A stretch of 64,000 bases of DNA from JBNLAN01 sp050302175 (lineage in GTDB: Bacteria; Pseudomonadota; Zetaproteobacteria; Mariprofundales; Mariprofundaceae): contig JBNLAN010000008.1 of the NCBI GenBank assembly GCA_050302175.1, forward strand, positions 1 to 64,000, in the 5' to 3' direction. The position numbers and the translations under genes are program-made. A model generated the notes under the pieces. It was not told where the DNA came from. It made no database searches and was given only the letters and a program-made list of their open reading frames with translations. This document shows, one piece after another, positions 61,278-64,000 of the stretch (within the stretch, counting starts at the first letter, position 1; every line of letters begins with the position of its first letter).

Positions 61278-62277
61278 ACTGTGCTTCCAACCGCGCCTTT
61301 CCAATCAGGTCGAGCGTCAAGCGCTCCAGCACCACTGGCTTATCTTCAATCGATGCCCCTTTCAGCAGCATCTCGGCCTCCAGTAGGCGATAACTGGCCA
61401 GCATCAGCTCCTGCGGAGTCCACTGCTTAGCTTCGCTTGCAATGGTTTTTTTCGCATCACCAAACACCTTGGCCTTGAACATAGCACCGCGAGGATCATC
61501 TGCCTGAAACCAGAGATACATCAACAGCTGCTGCAGGCGAGTAGATAACCAGGAGAGTACCTGCACTTCGGAAAGCTGCTGCTCACGCAGCAGGCGATGC
61601 AACAACGACAATGCCTGAGGAGAGCGAGAAGCCACTGCTGCGCAGTAGGCACCCAAATCTTCCGGACTGCGCTCGCCAAGCAACTCTGCCACGACATCAC
61701 TCTCAAGCTGCGCACCTTCGCCATTGTCATACAGACGCATGCGATCTACCGCCTGCCTGGCCGCCCCCCACATACCGACAAGACGCTCAGAGAGCATCGA
61801 CTCAGCCTCCCGGCTCACCTTCAGCCCGGTTTCCGCCAGCAACTCGTGCAGGCGCCGCCCAAACTGTTCGAGAGTTGGCGAAGCACATTCGCACACCACG
61901 ATATCCATCGCTTGCAAATCCTTGTGCAGTGCTTTTTTGTAACTCATCTCCGGCGCACAGATCACCAGCCGGTGCCCGGCGGAATCGGTCAGCAGTCGTT
62001 CGGCGAGCGCCAAGAGACGTTCGCTCTCCTTCGGCGTGGCCGATTCGGCATTGCGCACCATGGCAAAACTATGCGAAGCACCGAACAGCCCCTGGCTGCG
62101 CGTTTCCACCTCGATCCGTTCAAGCTCGGAAGCATCCACGCGCAGGCGTAGCACCGAATCATCGGCTCCTTCGAGCAGCAGTCGTTCGGCGGTATCGAAA
62201 ATAGTGTCGCGGTCTTCGCCGTACAGGTAGTAGACGGGATGTGAAGGTGGAAACAGCCTGGCGACCGGTAGCTTCAT
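61270..62277 (-). CDS. holA: DNA polymerase III subunit delta
   Basis: A 335-residue HolA. N-terminal YYLYGEDRDTIFDTAERLLL, the helical middle LLAETGLKVSREAESMLSER, and the C-terminal collar part with LLHRLLREQQLSEVQVLSWL and YRLLEAEMLLKGASIEDKPV. It loads the sliding clamp as part of the clamp loader. The start overlaps the lptE stop by ATGA; the end overlaps the bioA start. The lptE-holA pairing is typical of Pseudomonadota. Confidence 0.93.
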   Translation of the reverse strand: MKLPVARLFPPSHPVYYLYGEDRDTIFDTAERLLLEGADDSVLRLRVDASELERIEVETRSQGLFGASHSFAMVRNAESATPKESERLLALAERLLTDSAGHRLVICAPEMSYKKALHKDLQAMDIVVCECASPTLEQFGRRLHELLAETGLKVSREAESMLSERLVGMWGAARQAVDRMRLYDNGEGAQLESDVVAELLGERSPEDLGAYCAAVASRSPQALSLLHRLLREQQLSEVQVLSWLSTRLQQLLMYLWFQADDPRGAMFKAKVFGDAKKTIASEAKQWTPQELMLASYRLLEAEMLLKGASIEDKPVVLERLTLDLIGKARLEAQYG

Positions 62278-62807
62278 CAGAATCCGGAGCCCAGCTTCAG
62301 GATCGCCTCATTGAGCCACTGCTCGGAGAGATCGGTAGTAACCCGGGCACGCGACGCTTCAAGGCTAAGAGGATCACCACCTGAATAAACCTCGCCCTGC
62401 ACCATAATCGCCCCGCTTCTCCAGATGACCTTCCCGCTCTCGACCAAGGTAAGACTACCGGAAAAAGTGAGCTGGTACTGAATAGCAATACCGCTGGCGT
62501 CGTAAGCTACCGGCACAAAATTTTCGCTAACATTTTCGACACGTAGCTCCGCCATCCGGGCAGTTTCAGGAATCTCTGCTTTGGCTGCGTATACCGCATA
62601 ATGAACATCCTGCTGTGCCAGCTTCTGCAGCAAGCGGGATACCATTGATTCAGCGTTTCCTCCCACCGGCAGCAAACGCACCGCCTCAATCCGCTCGGGC
62701 ACAGCTCCGGCTCCCTGCCCGGCCAAATGATAACCGCAACCGCTGAGCACCAAAGTGATAAGCAGTGCAGCATAACTCCGCAATCGGACCAAAAGACCTT
62801 GCCTCAT
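62277..62807 (-). CDS. lptE: LPS-assembly lipoprotein LptE
   Basis: A 176-residue lipoprotein precursor with lipobox LSGCGYHL. The CGYHLAG start of the mature protein, the N-terminal ERIEAVRLLPV and the strands ENFVPVAYDASGIAIQYQLT match LptE, which plugs LptD in the outer membrane. It overlaps leuS and holA by ATGA at each end, so leuS-lptE-holA-bioA are translationally coupled. Confidence 0.92.
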   Translation of the reverse strand: MRQGLLVRLRSYAALLITLVLSGCGYHLAGQGAGAVPERIEAVRLLPVGGNAESMVSRLLQKLAQQDVHYAVYAAKAEIPETARMAELRVENVSENFVPVAYDASGIAIQYQLTFSGSLTLVESGKVIWRSGAIMVQGEVYSGGDPLSLEASRARVTTDLSEQWLNEAILKLGSGF

Positions 62808-64000
62808 TTGACCACCAGGTTCAGCAGACGACCGGGAACCAGAATCACCTTAGCCAATTCACCCTGTTCCAGCCATTTGGAAAGCTCCTCGGAAGCATGC
62901 ACGGCTGCCATCGCCTCATCCTGGCCGGCGCTCTTTGCCACCACAATCTCGCCGCGCTTTTTACCATTGATCTGCACCACCAGGGTAATCTCATCCTGCA
63001 CCAATGCAGATTCATCGACCTCCGGCCATGAGGAAACCACTAGCATATCGTTATGCCCCAACCTTTCACGGCACTCACTGGCGAAGTGCGGCACGAAGGG
63101 TGCGAGCATCACGGTCAGCGCCTCAAAACCCTCACGCATGGCGGCAGCACCACCCTTGCCATTGGCCTTGAACGCATGCAGCGCATTACACAGCTCCATC
63201 AACGCGGCGATGGCCACATTGAAAGCAAAACCCTGCTCGAATGCCTGTGTCACCCTGCGAATCGTGAGATGAATATCTCGGCGAATCGCTTTGATTGCCG
63301 CCGCATCATCTTCACCCTTTCCAGCTCCATCCAACTTCTCGAACAGGCGCCAGACGCGATTCAAAAAACGAGAGGCGCCCTCCACACCGGCATCCGACCA
63401 CTCCAGATCCTTCTCCGGCGGGGCTGCAAAGAGGGTGAAGAGACGTGCCGTATCGGCACCGTACTTCTCGATAATGGCGTTGGGATCGACCGTATTACCC
63501 TTGGATTTGGACATCTTGGTGCCATCTTTGAGCACCATGCCCTGCGTCAACAGGCTCTTGAACGGCTCATCGCCACCGGCCTCCGAGGTAAACAATCCGG
63601 CATCGCGCATCAGCTTGTGGTAGAAGCGGGCATAAAGCAGATGCAATACGGCATGCTCAACACCGCCGATATACTGATCCACAGGTGCCCACTGCTTCAT
63701 TGCTGCAGCACTGACCATGGCGCTGTCCGAATGCGGTGAAGTATAACGGTTCATATACCATGACGACTCCATGAAGGTGTCGAAGGTGTCGGTTTCGCGC
63801 CGCGCCGCCTTGCCGCACTTAGGGCAATCGACGTTTACAAAGGCTTCATGCGTGGAAAGCGGGCTGGCACCACCGGTCGGCTGCAGCTCTTCGGGCAGCA
63901 CTACCGGCAACTGCTCTTCGGGCACGGTGACCGTACCGCAATCATCACAGTGAATAATCGGAATCGGCGCACCCCAGTAGCGCTGGCGTGAAACCAGCCA
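62804..64000 (-). CDS. leuS: Leucyl-tRNA synthetase (C-terminal part, cut by window edge)
   Basis: The frame stays open to the last base, so only about the C-terminal 398 residues are present. Visible are the segment RQRYWGAPIPIIHCDDCGTV, the zinc-type pair CPKCGKAARRET, SSWYMNRYTSP and the catalytic KMSKSKGNTVDP loop, followed by the anticodon-binding region and the C-terminal KVILVPGRLLNLVVK. It attaches leucine to tRNA. The stop overlaps lptE. Confidence 0.95.
   Translation of the reverse strand, partial: WLVSRQRYWGAPIPIIHCDDCGTVTVPEEQLPVVLPEELQPTGGASPLSTHEAFVNVDCPKCGKAARRETDTFDTFMESSWYMNRYTSPHSDSAMVSAAAMKQWAPVDQYIGGVEHAVLHLLYARFYHKLMRDAGLFTSEAGGDEPFKSLLTQGMVLKDGTKMSKSKGNTVDPNAIIEKYGADTARLFTLFAAPPEKDLEWSDAGVEGASRFLNRVWRLFEKLDGAGKGEDDAAAIKAIRRDIHLTIRRVTQAFEQGFAFNVAIAALMELCNALHAFKANGKGGAAAMREGFEALTVMLAPFVPHFASECRERLGHNDMLVVSSWPEVDESALVQDEITLVVQINGKKRGEIVVAKSAGQDEAMAAVHASEELSKWLEQGELAKVILVPGRLLNLVVK

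Overview
The window is an ordinary Gram-negative, Pseudomonadota-like chromosome segment. It has LptE and LolB lipoprotein machinery, TldD/PmbA, a GTG-started ispE next to a tRNA-Gln and prs, and an aa3 cytochrome oxidase. No rRNA, phage genes, transposase or CRISPR array is visible. Taxonomy cannot be fixed from sequence alone. The mix of several c-type cytochromes, two SCO proteins, two heme-copper oxidase-type subunit I genes and c-di-GMP enzymes would suit a marine Zetaproteobacterium or a related lithotroph, but that is a guess. The first gene (a sensor kinase) is cut by the left edge and the last (leuS) by the right edge.

Layout. 1-4.5 kb: multi-PAS hybrid kinase, a monoheme cytochrome c, and an HxlR regulator divergent from a QorB-like reductase. 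5.5-17 kb: an accessory stretch of small, mostly single-domain proteins (DUF6157, split TfoX domains, ECF-type sigma factor, NTF2-like, EVE-like, DUF1059, LysR, methyltransferase, EthD, AlkC-type glycosylase, GFA-like, WYL regulator, TetR, DHFR-like reductase, two VOC proteins). Many are translationally coupled, and a recurring CTGACA/TGTCAG palindrome lies between the gene groups. A truncated-globin remnant sits here too. 17-27 kb: vWA lipoprotein, ECF sigma and anti-sigma-like gene, flanked by two paralogous 30-codon membrane peptides; then an OlsF-like ornithine-lipid synthase, a PAS-GGDEF-EAL protein and a diguanylate cyclase with a di-iron, flavodiiron-like sensor domain. 27-38 kb: tldD-pmbA, sugar/adenosine kinase, a lone receiver divergent from a LuxR-type regulator, SulP transporter with STAS and cyclic-nucleotide domains, and gpmI.

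37-49.5 kb is respiratory. One group holds a cytochrome c, a SCO protein, a YajR-like MFS protein, heme A synthase, a heme-copper oxidase-like subunit I and a minimal CuA subunit. By my hand alignment that subunit I keeps the heme ligands and the His-Tyr pair but lacks the two adjacent CuB histidines. The other group is a standard aa3 oxidase, in the order ctaE-ctaC-ctaD-ctaB-sco with a Sel1 lipoprotein and a 43-residue membrane peptide.

49.8-64 kb is housekeeping: JAMM peptidase, TPR lipoprotein, lolB-ispE-tRNA-Gln-prs-rplY-pth-ychF, mgtE and trxB on the plus strand, and leuS-lptE-holA-bioA on the minus strand, each overlapping the next.

Best candidates for something undescribed are the CuB-less oxidase-like complex, the paired 30-residue membrane peptides, and the shared palindrome of the accessory region.
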